A DNA stretch of 64,000 bases from Microbulbifer variabilis. Lineage in GTDB: Bacteria > Pseudomonadota > Gammaproteobacteria > Pseudomonadales > Cellvibrionaceae. Made by a program: the position numbers and the translations under genes. The notes below the pieces were generated by a model. The model was not told where the DNA came from. It searched no databases and saw only the letters and a program-made list of their open reading frames with translations. The stretch is taken from contig NZ_CP092418.1 in NCBI RefSeq assembly GCF_023716485.1, positions 1,161,001-1,225,000 on the forward strand. Direction: 5' to 3'. How positions within the stretch are numbered: position 1 is the first letter of the stretch; each line of letters opens with the position of its first letter. Positions 57,011 to 64,000 of this stretch are shown one piece after another.

Positions 57011-57364
57011 ATATTGAGCCTGTAGATGTAAAAGTTGACTTAAAATAAGAATCTAAATTAAGCATGCTTTTTTATTATCGACAAGATGATTTGTTTGAAT
57101 TGTAAATGCAGATCACACAACGTGATGTAAACATAAATGTTGGTAGCTTGGCTAGTTATTTATCCGTCCTATTTCGATATAAATTACGAGATGGTAGAGG
57201 TTTTTCATTTGATTGCTTGCCTGTTTTTTGTACCGCTATCGCTGCACTATGCAGGCAATGGCTGATGAGCCATTTGTTCGTACGGTGTCATCGCACGGGG
57301 TAGGGCACCTAGTACCCGACCGTGGAGTTTAATGTGGCAGCAATGCGACTCAGTGTGACTAAAA
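57011..57364. other. Noncoding stretch before the spike-like fragment
   Basis: Only short ORFs are present, one of 65 codons from 57106, none with protein-like support. It may contain the remains of the 5' part of the next gene, but no frame shows it clearly. Confidence 0.3.
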
Positions 57365-57913
57365 GTGGATGACAGCACAGACTGGAGCCGGGAAACCCAC
57401 GGGGATATACGTGAGAAATCATTACGCAGGATTACAGAGGCCGCGGAAATAAAGACAAACTGTGACAGCGAACACCGCCAAGTCCATGAACATTCCGTGG
57501 AAGAGGTGGCCGGCGTAAAAATAATTGAAGCTCTTGGAGCTTTACGTTTCTTATCTGCTGGTGGCCTGAACTTGTCAGCCCTAGACAATCTAAATATTAC
57601 AAGCGGCAGTGATATTAATATTTCAGCGGGGCGCGACTTAAAAGAACAGATCGGAAATATTCGCGAATCAGTGGCCAAGGTCCGCCAAACCATCAAAGTA
57701 AAAGACGGCGGAAAGCTTTGGTTAGGTAGTGAATCTTTAAATGTGCTGAAGGTATTAGAAGATTTAATCGGCTTAGTGTCGGCCCTGGCCGGGACACTCG
57801 CTACACATACGCACCCAAGTAATGGCAAAAAACCAGATCAGGATGCGGCAATTAATGGGCACAAGAGCAGTGCAGATAGTTTGAAATCTCAGCTTAGCGC
57901 GGTTCGGGCTTAA
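57365..57913 (+). CDS. VgrG/phage baseplate-spike-like C-terminal fragment
   Basis: The 182-residue frame (GTG start, weakly supported) begins with Glu/Arg-rich repeats (GDIREKSLRRITEAAEIK). A beta-helix-like stretch follows (LNLSALDNLNITSGSDINIS). It ends with a THTHPSNGKKP metal-binding tip-like motif, as at the end of spike proteins. Intact VgrG proteins are over 600 residues, so this would be a 3' remnant or an unusual short spike. Confidence 0.5.
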   Translation: MDDSTDWSRETHGDIREKSLRRITEAAEIKTNCDSEHRQVHEHSVEEVAGVKIIEALGALRFLSAGGLNLSALDNLNITSGSDINISAGRDLKEQIGNIRESVAKVRQTIKVKDGGKLWLGSESLNVLKVLEDLIGLVSALAGTLATHTHPSNGKKPDQDAAINGHKSSADSLKSQLSAVRA

Positions 57914-57943
57914 GCTGGTTATACACTTAAAAGGAGAGAAGTT

Positions 57944-58204
57944 ATGAAAAATAAGGTAAACAGATTTGCCATATTCGCAGAACGAGTTCACTTGATGAAT
58001 GGCGGAGCAAAGAGTTTCAGAGGTTCCGCACCTACTGAAGAGGCGGCAATGGAGCTAGCGGAAGAGATTGCGAAGTCTAAGAAAGCAGAGTTTTATTCTT
58101 GGTTGCAGATTTTGGATATTGTGAATGGGAGGTTCACTGAATACTCAATTATGAGAGGTGGTGTATTGGTGAAAAGACGCCTAGGTGCCCAACAAGAGGG
58201 ATAA
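57944..58204 (+). CDS. Small unknown protein, paralogue B
   Basis: This 86-residue paralogue of the gene at 55980 shares RFAIFAERVHLMNGGAKSFR and PTEEAAMELAEEIAKS, and differs mainly at the C-terminus. AAAAGGAG lies 8 nt before the ATG, like its partner. It follows the spike-like fragment by 30 bp. The function is unknown; co-occurrence with spike sequence suggests a tail- or T6SS-linked role. Confidence 0.65.
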   Translation: MKNKVNRFAIFAERVHLMNGGAKSFRGSAPTEEAAMELAEEIAKSKKAEFYSWLQILDIVNGRFTEYSIMRGGVLVKRRLGAQQEG

Positions 58205-58246
58205 TCCAAGAAAATCTTTTGTATTTTTTGATTGTATTTTTTGTTG

Positions 58247-58275
58247 GCCCCATATATTGGGGCTACTTCTTTTTA
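58247..58275 (+). terminator. Terminator after paralogue B
   Basis: GCCCCA pairs with TGGGGC around TATAT, followed by TACTTCTTTTT. Rho-independent type, 43 bp after the stop. Confidence 0.8.
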
Positions 58276-58279
58276 TTTA

Positions 58280-59290
58280 TTAAGTTCGGCTAGTAATGTT
58301 TACAAATATATCTGAGAGAGCATCACTGTGGTTGCGTATCAATTTGAGACCATCATTTAGCGCTTGAATAACGGACTGTTCTGTTTGATTCGGATAAAGC
58401 ACTTCATTTTTTGATATTCTAGGTGGTATGAAGTAATTTGGAGTGGGAATCTCACGTCTTCTGATGGGATCTGCTGTGTGATCAATGGTTGCCCATTCGA
58501 TATTGGAGGTCAATTGTTCACCTAGTAATATGGTATACCTAAAAGCACCAAATATTGCTACATAGCCTATTACAATTCCTTCAAGGCGGTTGTAGGTTAT
58601 GCATATCTTATTTAAAGGTCTGTTATTGTCTGACATGAAACTTGTACTTTCATAATTTAGGCTTACAAACTTTGAATCTCTTTCTCCTTTTATATATTCC
58701 CTAATCCCATCAAAATGGCTTGATAGTATTCGTTCTTTGGGTATTTTGATGCAGGCAAATCCATATGCAATTTTGGCAATTGCACGGTACAGATCATTTC
58801 CTGTTAAAATCAAATCAACTTCGCCAATAGGTGGAGGTATCTCTGACTGTTCAAGTCTGAAGTTGCACTTGGGTATATTATATTTTTTGGAGAATCCCGT
58901 TTTGATTTTATTGAGCTCGGCAGTTGATCGCGCATATATTTGAGCGCTAATTAGAACTCCTTCTGAATTAGTTTCTTTTTCTACAATTGTAGTCTTTCTG
59001 TTAAATGAGTTATTGCGAAACTCTAGTTCAAGTCCGCTCTCTTTGTCATTTACTACGAAAGGTTGATTTTCGCCGCGCTCTCTCTTTACATTCATTAGAC
59101 TTGCGTATCTCGCGAATGCAGAAGTTACAGTTGAGTCAATATCTTCTCCGGATTTATTGTTACACCCTGAGCAATAGATGGGTTCTTTGAGAAAGCCCCC
59201 AATTGCTTGTGGAATGATATGCTCTACAGTTAGCTCTTTATTTTCTTTACAGAGAAAACAAGTTCCTTCCATGCTTTCAATGTCCCCCAT
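58280..59290 (-). CDS. HNH-endonuclease-like protein
   Basis: This 336-residue protein has an N-terminal HNH finger: CFLC, then VEHIIPQAIGG and CSGCNNKSG within the first 50 residues. The remaining 280 residues are unlike known domains. HNH plus a large unknown sensor part suits a defence nuclease. The start may be the ATG at 59290 or one at 59272, which has GGGGGA upstream. Confidence 0.75.
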   Translation of the reverse strand: MGDIESMEGTCFLCKENKELTVEHIIPQAIGGFLKEPIYCSGCNNKSGEDIDSTVTSAFARYASLMNVKRERGENQPFVVNDKESGLELEFRNNSFNRKTTIVEKETNSEGVLISAQIYARSTAELNKIKTGFSKKYNIPKCNFRLEQSEIPPPIGEVDLILTGNDLYRAIAKIAYGFACIKIPKERILSSHFDGIREYIKGERDSKFVSLNYESTSFMSDNNRPLNKICITYNRLEGIVIGYVAIFGAFRYTILLGEQLTSNIEWATIDHTADPIRRREIPTPNYFIPPRISKNEVLYPNQTEQSVIQALNDGLKLIRNHSDALSDIFVNITSRT

Positions 59291-59560
59291 TTTTTGTGAA
59301 CGTTGTGTGGCTTTGTTTTAGGTGAGAGTCGCTCGGGTAATGGTTGGGCTGTCGCCTAAAATTTTTTAAATGTGTCTGTATTTACTTGAAAAAATTGAAG
59401 GATTCATTGATCGCGTAGCCGTCATTTTTCCCCGATGGTCTGTAAGAAATTTTATGTAAAACCTTTTTTACTGGGAGATGGTTTCAAACCCTCGCGATCG
59501 GCTTGCGCTCCGTAGTGGGTTGCAGCTAGAGGCGTCGACCCAGAGGGTTAGTTTGGGTTC

Positions 59561-59740
59561 TTACTTGTTATTATTTAATCTGCGAGTTTTCCCGTCTTTT
59601 ATAACTGGATTTTCGCTATCCATGGTTGCCTCTTGATCAACAGTGTCTTGGGGTTTCTGGTATACACGGCCCCAATCAGTTCTATCTTGGGGCAGTTTCG
59701 ATGGATCTGTTGCTTTACTAATTTTTGTTATTCTTGGCAT
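59561..59740 (-). CDS. Third small ORF of the brnTA locus
   Basis: This 59-residue protein from the ATG at 59740 has AGGAGAGG about 6 nt upstream, inside the end of brnA, so it is probably translated by coupling. The sequence (TKISKATDPSKLPQDRTDWG) is lysine-rich and likely disordered. It resembles no antitoxin I can name with certainty. It overlaps brnA by 23 bp. Confidence 0.55.
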   Translation of the reverse strand: MPRITKISKATDPSKLPQDRTDWGRVYQKPQDTVDQEATMDSENPVIKDGKTRRLNNNK

Positions 59741-59921
59741 TTTCACCTCTCCTCCGTGCTGGCTTAAAGTTTTCTAGATCACTTTCTGATTGTAGCGGGG
59801 CATCTGGGTCAGATTCTGCGCTCTCTCTGATTTCTTCTTCGGTCATTTCCCTGACTCGCTCGTAATCTGTCAGATCTTCCATCTGCTCAATTTCTTTCTT
59901 AGTATATTTTTTAATAGTCAT
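59718..59921 (-). CDS. brnA: BrnA-type antitoxin
   Basis: This 67-residue acidic protein has DLTDYERVREMTEEEIRESA followed by ESDPDAPLQSE, the pattern of BrnA-family antitoxins. It starts 2 bp after the toxin stop. BrnA binds BrnT and represses their common promoter through the complex. It is shorter than classical BrnA, which carries a C-terminal ribbon-helix-helix; that part may be missing. Confidence 0.75.
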   Translation of the reverse strand: MTIKKYTKKEIEQMEDLTDYERVREMTEEEIRESAESDPDAPLQSESDLENFKPARRRGENAKNNKN

Positions 59922-59923
59922 GG

Positions 59924-60208
59924 CTACACTCTTCTCATGGATCTATATTTGGCGATCTCACTTTTTCCCGCTCGCCGTGCTGAGATGATTCTAATCGTAT
60001 TTCCTTCATCTCGCTCAGTAAAGGCTACAAATAATACGCCAGGTCTAGCCATTCCTATAATCTGGTATCGATTCTCTAAATCAGAATTGGCGCTGTCGTA
60101 CTGCTCTATAGCATTGGGGTCATCAAAAACTGGAATTACTGAGACGAAGTCTATCCCGTGTTTTTGAATATTTAATTCCCTTTTGTTCTCGTCCCACTCA
60201 AAATCCAT
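59924..60208 (-). CDS. brnT: BrnT-family toxin
   Basis: This 94-residue protein has the BrnT pattern: DFEWDENKRELNIQKHGIDF at the N-terminus, FDDPNAIE in the middle and IRIISARRAGKSEIAKY at the C-terminus. BrnT is a RelE-fold RNase that blocks translation. It precedes its antitoxin in the same operon, which is the known order for this system. Confidence 0.88.
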   Translation of the reverse strand: MDFEWDENKRELNIQKHGIDFVSVIPVFDDPNAIEQYDSANSDLENRYQIIGMARPGVLFVAFTERDEGNTIRIISARRAGKSEIAKYRSMRRV

Positions 60209-60284
60209 ATTGCGTCCTTGGGCCTGGTTTTCTTTGTTTTAAGTTGTGGTTACCATGTGAAATGTATTTTGGTTGGTATGTTTG

Positions 60285-60947
60285 TTACATATATTCTTGC
60301 TGAGATACAAATTTATATGGATCCTTGCCGGAGCTGTTGCAGGCTTCTCTAAAATTCTTCAATAAGCTTTCGTAAGTTTCAGATAAAAATCTATAGTCGA
60401 TTCTTGGAACGGTCGAGCCGTTGTGCAATATTTCCTCAATATTTATTATGTTTTCTTCACCGTGATGAACGGACCGAGATCGAACAAAATCATAAATAAT
60501 ATGAGCGAAGGTGCCCATGTATAAATATTTTTCTATCCATTTTTTTGCTTTATCGGTAGTTGGGCTTAAAATCGCACGCTTTACGTCCTCGATGTCTTGA
60601 GTTGCTCCAGCCAAACGCCTTAGTGCTTCTATTATATTTTTCTTGTCTTCACCTTTGATTCTTCCGTTATTTTCAATTTGTTTAATTAAATATCCTGGGT
60701 GAATCTTATTGAATATGTCGTTGTCACCATAATCTGCAAGTAATCTGCAGAAGGCTTTCGAGTAGCCTTTGCCTCTGGCTTGGTATACGAAGGTGGCAAG
60801 TGCTTCCATATGGCAGCATATGAGGGTTATGGCTTCAACTCTCAAATTATCTCCATGAAGCTGGTCACAGATCTTTTTTCTATGTTCGCAATTCGAAAAA
60901 AATAATTCAGTTAAATCAAACTGGTTGATTGTGGTATGAGTATCCAT
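60285..60947 (-). CDS. Unknown protein with a HEPN-like motif
   Basis: This 220-residue mostly helical protein has IYDFVRSRSVHHGEE near residue 175. That resembles the R-x4-6-H motif of HEPN nucleases, and MEALATFVYQARGK near 52 is a further helical signature. It has no membrane segment. The ATG at 60947 has AAGGGG upstream; a longer frame back to 61034 is possible. The call is weak and based on one motif. Confidence 0.45.
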   Translation of the reverse strand: MDTHTTINQFDLTELFFSNCEHRKKICDQLHGDNLRVEAITLICCHMEALATFVYQARGKGYSKAFCRLLADYGDNDIFNKIHPGYLIKQIENNGRIKGEDKKNIIEALRRLAGATQDIEDVKRAILSPTTDKAKKWIEKYLYMGTFAHIIYDFVRSRSVHHGEENIINIEEILHNGSTVPRIDYRFLSETYESLLKNFREACNSSGKDPYKFVSQQEYM

Positions 60948-61045
60948 ATTCTTGCTTGCCCCTTTTTTATAGATGCAATGTTTGAAATTGCTTAGGTGGA
61001 TATAATTTACTTTTATATCTTTTGATGAGTGCATAATCAACTGTT

Positions 61046-62152
61046 TTATGCAGGGCTATTTTCAGCCCTAATGGTGTTGTCCCGTAAACCTTCTTTATTG
61101 ATCTCTAATATTTTTCTCAACTCAATTGTCGGATCACCTTTGATCTCTTCCTCGGACACATGATGGATTTCTATATTTGGTTTATCAGGATCTATATTAT
61201 ACTGTTGGTCAGGTGTGATATTTCCGAATATACAAACAAGATTATCTTTGGGTTTGATCGTTCTAGCTGTTTCTGCATAAAAAAGCTTTTTGCCTGCTTT
61301 TGGATATATTTCAAGCATTATTGGTTGGGCTTTGGGAGTCTGTTCTTTGCTTGAGGTAATTGCGAAAACTGATTTTAAGATGGTGTATATGATTCTCACC
61401 GTGTTCTCGGTACTTTCGTTTACTCCTCCGGGGGTGTCAAAGATTCCGTTGCTGTTTTTAGCGATACCTATATCTTCTAAGGCGTTGTGAATCAATTTGT
61501 TTTGGGATTTTAAAGATTTAATAGTGAATATGCCGTTGGCGTAGTGGTGAAAAGTTGTTCTAGCTACAGATTCTAGTTTGTTGGCGGCAGCTAAGGGGCC
61601 TGCACCTCGTTCGTTTAGGCTTATATTAAAACTGTGAATTTTGCTTTCTGGGAACCATATTTCATATAGTTCTGATTTGTCTGAGAATTTAATTCCTAAC
61701 CTTTTTTCAAGGTCATTTAAGACATTAATAAACATCTGGCGATGTTCAATATGTCGAGAAAAGGCTGATTGAGTCAACTCATGTCCCCACATTCTGTTTG
61801 CATGAGCTATCTGTTCCGCTGTTTGAGTGCTTCTGTAAACTAGGCCAATAAGGCCAGCTAAAGCTAATGTTCCAGTTGCGACTTTTATTGAAGGGCTGTA
61901 AATGTCAAAAAAGGTTTTCCAGCACAGTGATGATCCGCAACCTTCATACAAACCTAGATTAGACCACCAAATGAAGGCGGCAACTATAAGCGCAAAGCCA
62001 AAACCGACACATAGAGTCCACCTAAATAGGTAGTAGTCTTTTAGTGGTATTGGATGGTCGGCAATATTATCGGTAGTAGGGTTTTTGTCACCTTCTTTTT
62101 GTTCGTTGTTTTTTTTTAATATTGAGAGCATGGAGCGTACTCGGTTTTTCAA
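61046..62152 (-). CDS. Two-TM membrane protein of unknown function
   Basis: This 368-residue protein has two N-terminal membrane helices (CVGFGFALIVAAFIWW and ATGTLALAGLIGLVY). A motif YRSTQTAEQIAHAN follows directly, and a 270-residue cytosolic part after it. This layout recalls membrane effectors of some defence systems, but I cannot assign a family. It is 20 bp downstream of the lipoprotein gene and 6 bp before the next frame. Confidence 0.6.
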   Translation of the reverse strand: MKNRVRSMLSILKKNNEQKEGDKNPTTDNIADHPIPLKDYYLFRWTLCVGFGFALIVAAFIWWSNLGLYEGCGSSLCWKTFFDIYSPSIKVATGTLALAGLIGLVYRSTQTAEQIAHANRMWGHELTQSAFSRHIEHRQMFINVLNDLEKRLGIKFSDKSELYEIWFPESKIHSFNISLNERGAGPLAAANKLESVARTTFHHYANGIFTIKSLKSQNKLIHNALEDIGIAKNSNGIFDTPGGVNESTENTVRIIYTILKSVFAITSSKEQTPKAQPIMLEIYPKAGKKLFYAETARTIKPKDNLVCIFGNITPDQQYNIDPDKPNIEIHHVSEEEIKGDPTIELRKILEINKEGLRDNTIRAENSPA

Positions 62153-62171
62153 AATTTCACCAAATATTGTC

Positions 62172-62630
62172 TTAAGGTTTATTTGTGGTAACTGGTAGTT
62201 GCAAGTCTGTAGCGGTAATTGCGAGATACTGGTTGTATTTTGGGGAGTAAACTTGAATGTCTATTGTTGAGAATTCATTTATATTTGGTGTTATTGGAGT
62301 GAGATATTTTTTGGTTTGTATGTGTTCTTCCCCTTGCCATAAACACCTCGCCTTTATTTTGTCGCCTACTTCAATCGAGCTGATTGCGATTCCTTCTTTA
62401 AGAGTTGCATTAGCAATGTTAATTTCACACTGACGATTGGTATACCCTCCAATTATCAAAAATACACCACCCGCAATATCCTTGGCCTCAATAATTTTGA
62501 TTCGGTCCGGCTCAATTTCTATAAGGTTATCTGTTGTCGGGTAGATTTCACTTCCCTTCATTGCATCTTGGCAGCCAGATAAAGCTACCAAGTAGGCACC
62601 AAGCCTTAAAAGCCCCTTAAAAATTCGCAT
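62172..62630 (-). CDS. Small lipoprotein
   Basis: This 152-residue protein has a signal peptide (LLRLGAYLVALSGC) with a lipobox Cys near residue 20. A beta-rich domain follows (GGVFLIIGGYTNRQCEIN, VGDKIKARCLW). The cysteines may pair. The ATG at 62630 follows AGGGAG. It probably heads an operon with the two genes to its left. The function is unknown. Confidence 0.65.
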   Translation of the reverse strand: MRIFKGLLRLGAYLVALSGCQDAMKGSEIYPTTDNLIEIEPDRIKIIEAKDIAGGVFLIIGGYTNRQCEINIANATLKEGIAISSIEVGDKIKARCLWQGEEHIQTKKYLTPITPNINEFSTIDIQVYSPKYNQYLAITATDLQLPVTTNKP

Positions 62631-62857
62631 AACCAGCTCCCTCTGATTTGATGTGATCAATAATTGTGCAGCAAAAATGGCCGCCGGTCACTCCTCCCCA
62701 CGCCTGCCGATTTTGGGCACTCTTTTAGTTGATGAAATGAGACTAGCGGCCCTGGCCTGAGCTGGTGCGGGGTTTGGGGTCGGTGGGGATTTCACACTTT
62801 GAAGAGTTGTGAAGAGAAGTGAAAGGATGTTGCACAACTGAAAGGCTAGGTGGGAGC

Positions 62858-62889
62858 AAAGTGTCAACGTGATTTTGCGTTGACACTTT
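62858..62889. other. Perfect 12-bp inverted repeat
   Basis: AAAGTGTCAACG and its exact inverse flank TGATTTTG. It has no long T-run but ends TTT. It lies in the stretch upstream of the lipoprotein gene, so it could be a terminator or an operator. Confidence 0.55.
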
Positions 62890-62942
62890 GGCGCTTTAAC
62901 CAACAAAAGAGTCTTTTACAAAGTTGTCTGCGCAGAAATGAA

Positions 62943-62974
62943 AAACCCGCGAAAGCTAGGGCTGACGCGGGTTT
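62943..62974. terminator. Hairpin AAACCCGCG/CGCGGGTTT
   Basis: A perfect 9-bp stem with a 14-nt loop. On the minus strand the stem is A-rich before and T-rich after. Its position matches a terminator downstream of a tRNA-like sequence at 62981-63039. Confidence 0.6.
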
Positions 62975-62980
62975 GAGAGA

Positions 62981-63039
62981 TGGTACAGAGGCCGGACTCG
63001 AAAAACGACTGGAAAGCTAGTGATTCCAAGCCCTCTGGG
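62981..63039 (-). other. tRNA-like relic
   Basis: On the minus strand CCAGAGG could pair with CCTCTGT, and TTCGAGTCC plus a 3' CCTCTGTACCA look like the T-loop and acceptor end of a tRNA. The D-arm and a good T-stem are missing. It may be a degraded tRNA or an attachment-site remnant. The call is weak. Confidence 0.3.
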
Positions 63040-63200
63040 TGTTTTCCTGAAAAAAGTAGCACCAAATGTAGCACCACTTTGAATTCCTGCTCCTGAATCA
63101 AAGACACTCAACAATAGGGCATACCACTAAAAAGAGCCTCTCTACACATCCTGCCATATCAGCTTATCTGACCTTAGTTTTGGCCAGTTCCCATATACCT

Positions 63201-63430
63201 CAAACCGCGAATCTGGCGGTTTGGCCAGCAATCGACAGGGGATCGGCTTGAGCATGAAGGGCTGGTAGAGCATATGAGATGGAGTCGCGAAGCGTGACGT
63301 CACCTCAGCATTCAGGTCGCCTATGTTTCATCACCTCCAAAACCGCAGGACTGGTGGTTTTGAGAGTTAAACCAAAACCGGCAAATCACCGGTTTTCACT
63401 GCCAGACCAAAACCAACGCTTTGTCGGTTT
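63201..63430. repeat. Series of four AAACCG-type hairpins
   Basis: Hairpin 1: CAAACCGC and GCGGTTTG with a 7-nt loop (63201-63223). Hairpin 2: CAAAACCGC and GTGGTTTTG (63338-63362). Hairpin 3: AAAACCGG and CCGGTTTT with a 7-nt loop (63374-63396). Hairpin 4: AAACC and GGTTT with a longer loop (63410-63430). Stems share the AAACC core. Confidence 0.6.
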
Positions 63431-63907
63431 GAAACGCCCAGAACAACTACCTAATTATCACTCCCCCCTACCTGAATTAAGCCATAGTGAAATCTAAGCT
63501 AGGACGGCAGTACCGGATACAAGGCTGCCAGATATCAACCTACCCCCCGTGGGTTCAGCTGGTCAGAACACCAAACCCCGAACTAGGGGTTTACCCCTGA
63601 CTGACTCTAAGGAAGGTATAACCCCCCTAGGAAAAATCAGATATCTGTTAACAGAGCGGGGTCCGAATTACCCGTGTGTCAGCCTCCCAGGAGGACCCAT
63701 TGAACCCTAAGCTTCGCTTAGAGTTCAGCCAGAGCTATCAAGCCTACTAGCGGGCAGTTAATCTATACGTTATTCCAGAAGTAGAAATATCGTACGCCGC
63801 GGCCCACCAAAGGCTCAGTTATAAATAGGAGCTACGCCGCTGTCAGGTAGATATTCACAATTTGATCCAGTACACATGGTAGTGAATTAAACTCACACAC
63901 TTATCAT

Positions 63908-63937
63908 TAAGGGTCGACACAATCTGCCGACCCTTAA
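63908..63937. terminator. Perfect 10-bp inverted repeat, terminator-like
   Basis: TTAAGGGTCG and CGACCCTTAA flank an 11-nt loop. The T-run is short. It may end a transcript entering from either side. Confidence 0.55.
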
Positions 63938-64000
63938 TAAGAAGCAACCACAGTCAGATAGATTCCCCAATCCATTACAAATGGAGCTCCTAAAGTAATT

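Larger units (their letters stand above)
63110..64000. other. Gene-free stretch with many inverted repeats
   Basis: No credible ORF is seen. The region holds the AAACCG-type hairpins at 63201-63430, CAAACCCCG/GGGGTTT near 63573, AAGCTTCGCTT near 63709 and a 10-bp terminator-like repeat at 63908. Structured RNA or an unknown cis-acting zone is possible. Confidence 0.4.

Noticed and set aside
59487..59548. Possible further attC site (AACCCTC...GAGGGTT)
   Set aside because: The ends do not match the attC boxes seen in the array, and the genes next to it do not follow the cassette layout.
62916..63107. Minus-strand frame of 63 codons near the window's right end
   Set aside because: It crosses the terminator-like hairpin and the tRNA-like sequence and has no ribosome binding site.
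61046..64000. A retron (effector plus hairpin RNA)
   Set aside because: The two-TM protein and downstream hairpins suggested it, but no reverse transcriptase gene lies in the window.

Overview
The window looks like a chromosomal segment of a marine gammaproteobacterium. The guess is the Cellvibrionales, perhaps close to Microbulbifer. It rests on the housekeeping set (valS-holC-pepA with divergent lptFG, rlmA, tadA) and on large secreted lipoproteins with Asp/Pro linkers, which are typical of marine polysaccharide degraders. The genus is inference only.

Bases 1-10,500 are a cassette array of an integron read on the minus strand: small unrelated genes, each with an attC site at its 3' side. 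Nine attC-like sites are visible, five intact and four interrupted. Each interrupted attC contains a group II intron ribozyme on the plus strand with no reverse-transcriptase ORF. The introns sit at the same point of the attC arm (after ACTTG or CTTG) and three of the four end in a domain V/VI-like sequence finishing ACCCGATT or ACCCAATT. One cassette consists only of a truncated intron plus its attC. Cassette genes include a lipoprotein, a CbrC-family protein, a DUF4279 protein, a zinc-ribbon protein, a Tdi1-like immunity gene with an in-frame stop, an OLD-family nuclease, an inverted csrA paralogue and two hypothetical proteins. No integrase gene is present; the place where attI/intI would be expected is a 0.5 kb noncoding stretch before valS.

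Bases 10,500-24,400 are a higher-GC core block: valS, an unknown charged protein, holC, pepA, then lptF-lptG divergently, an RDD membrane protein, a methyltransferase, a GMC oxidoreductase, rlmA, tadA and a small potassium-channel-like gene whose stop codon overlaps a MITE. Bases 24,500-46,900 are mixed: a GT25 glycosyltransferase, a Bcr/CflA exporter, an SGNH hydrolase, a VOC protein divergent from a LysR regulator, a signal-peptide-bearing deaminase, an AraC regulator, large secreted lipoproteins, a wrecked IS5-type transposase, a PaaX-type regulator next to a fatty acid desaturase, an ArgP/ArgO-like pair, a frameshifted acyltransferase and a DUF4396 protein.

Bases 47,000-64,000 are AT-rich and accessory: two patatin-like paralogues flanking an aconitase, an epoxide hydrolase and a WYL regulator; a NYN nuclease; a promoter overlapped by a near-consensus LexA box driving small unknown genes, two of which are paralogues around a VgrG/phage-spike-like fragment; then an HNH protein, a BrnT/BrnA toxin-antitoxin pair with a third overlapping ORF, a HEPN-like protein, a two-TM protein and a lipoprotein. 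The last 1.4 kb has no convincing gene but many inverted repeats, including a series of AAACCG-type hairpins.
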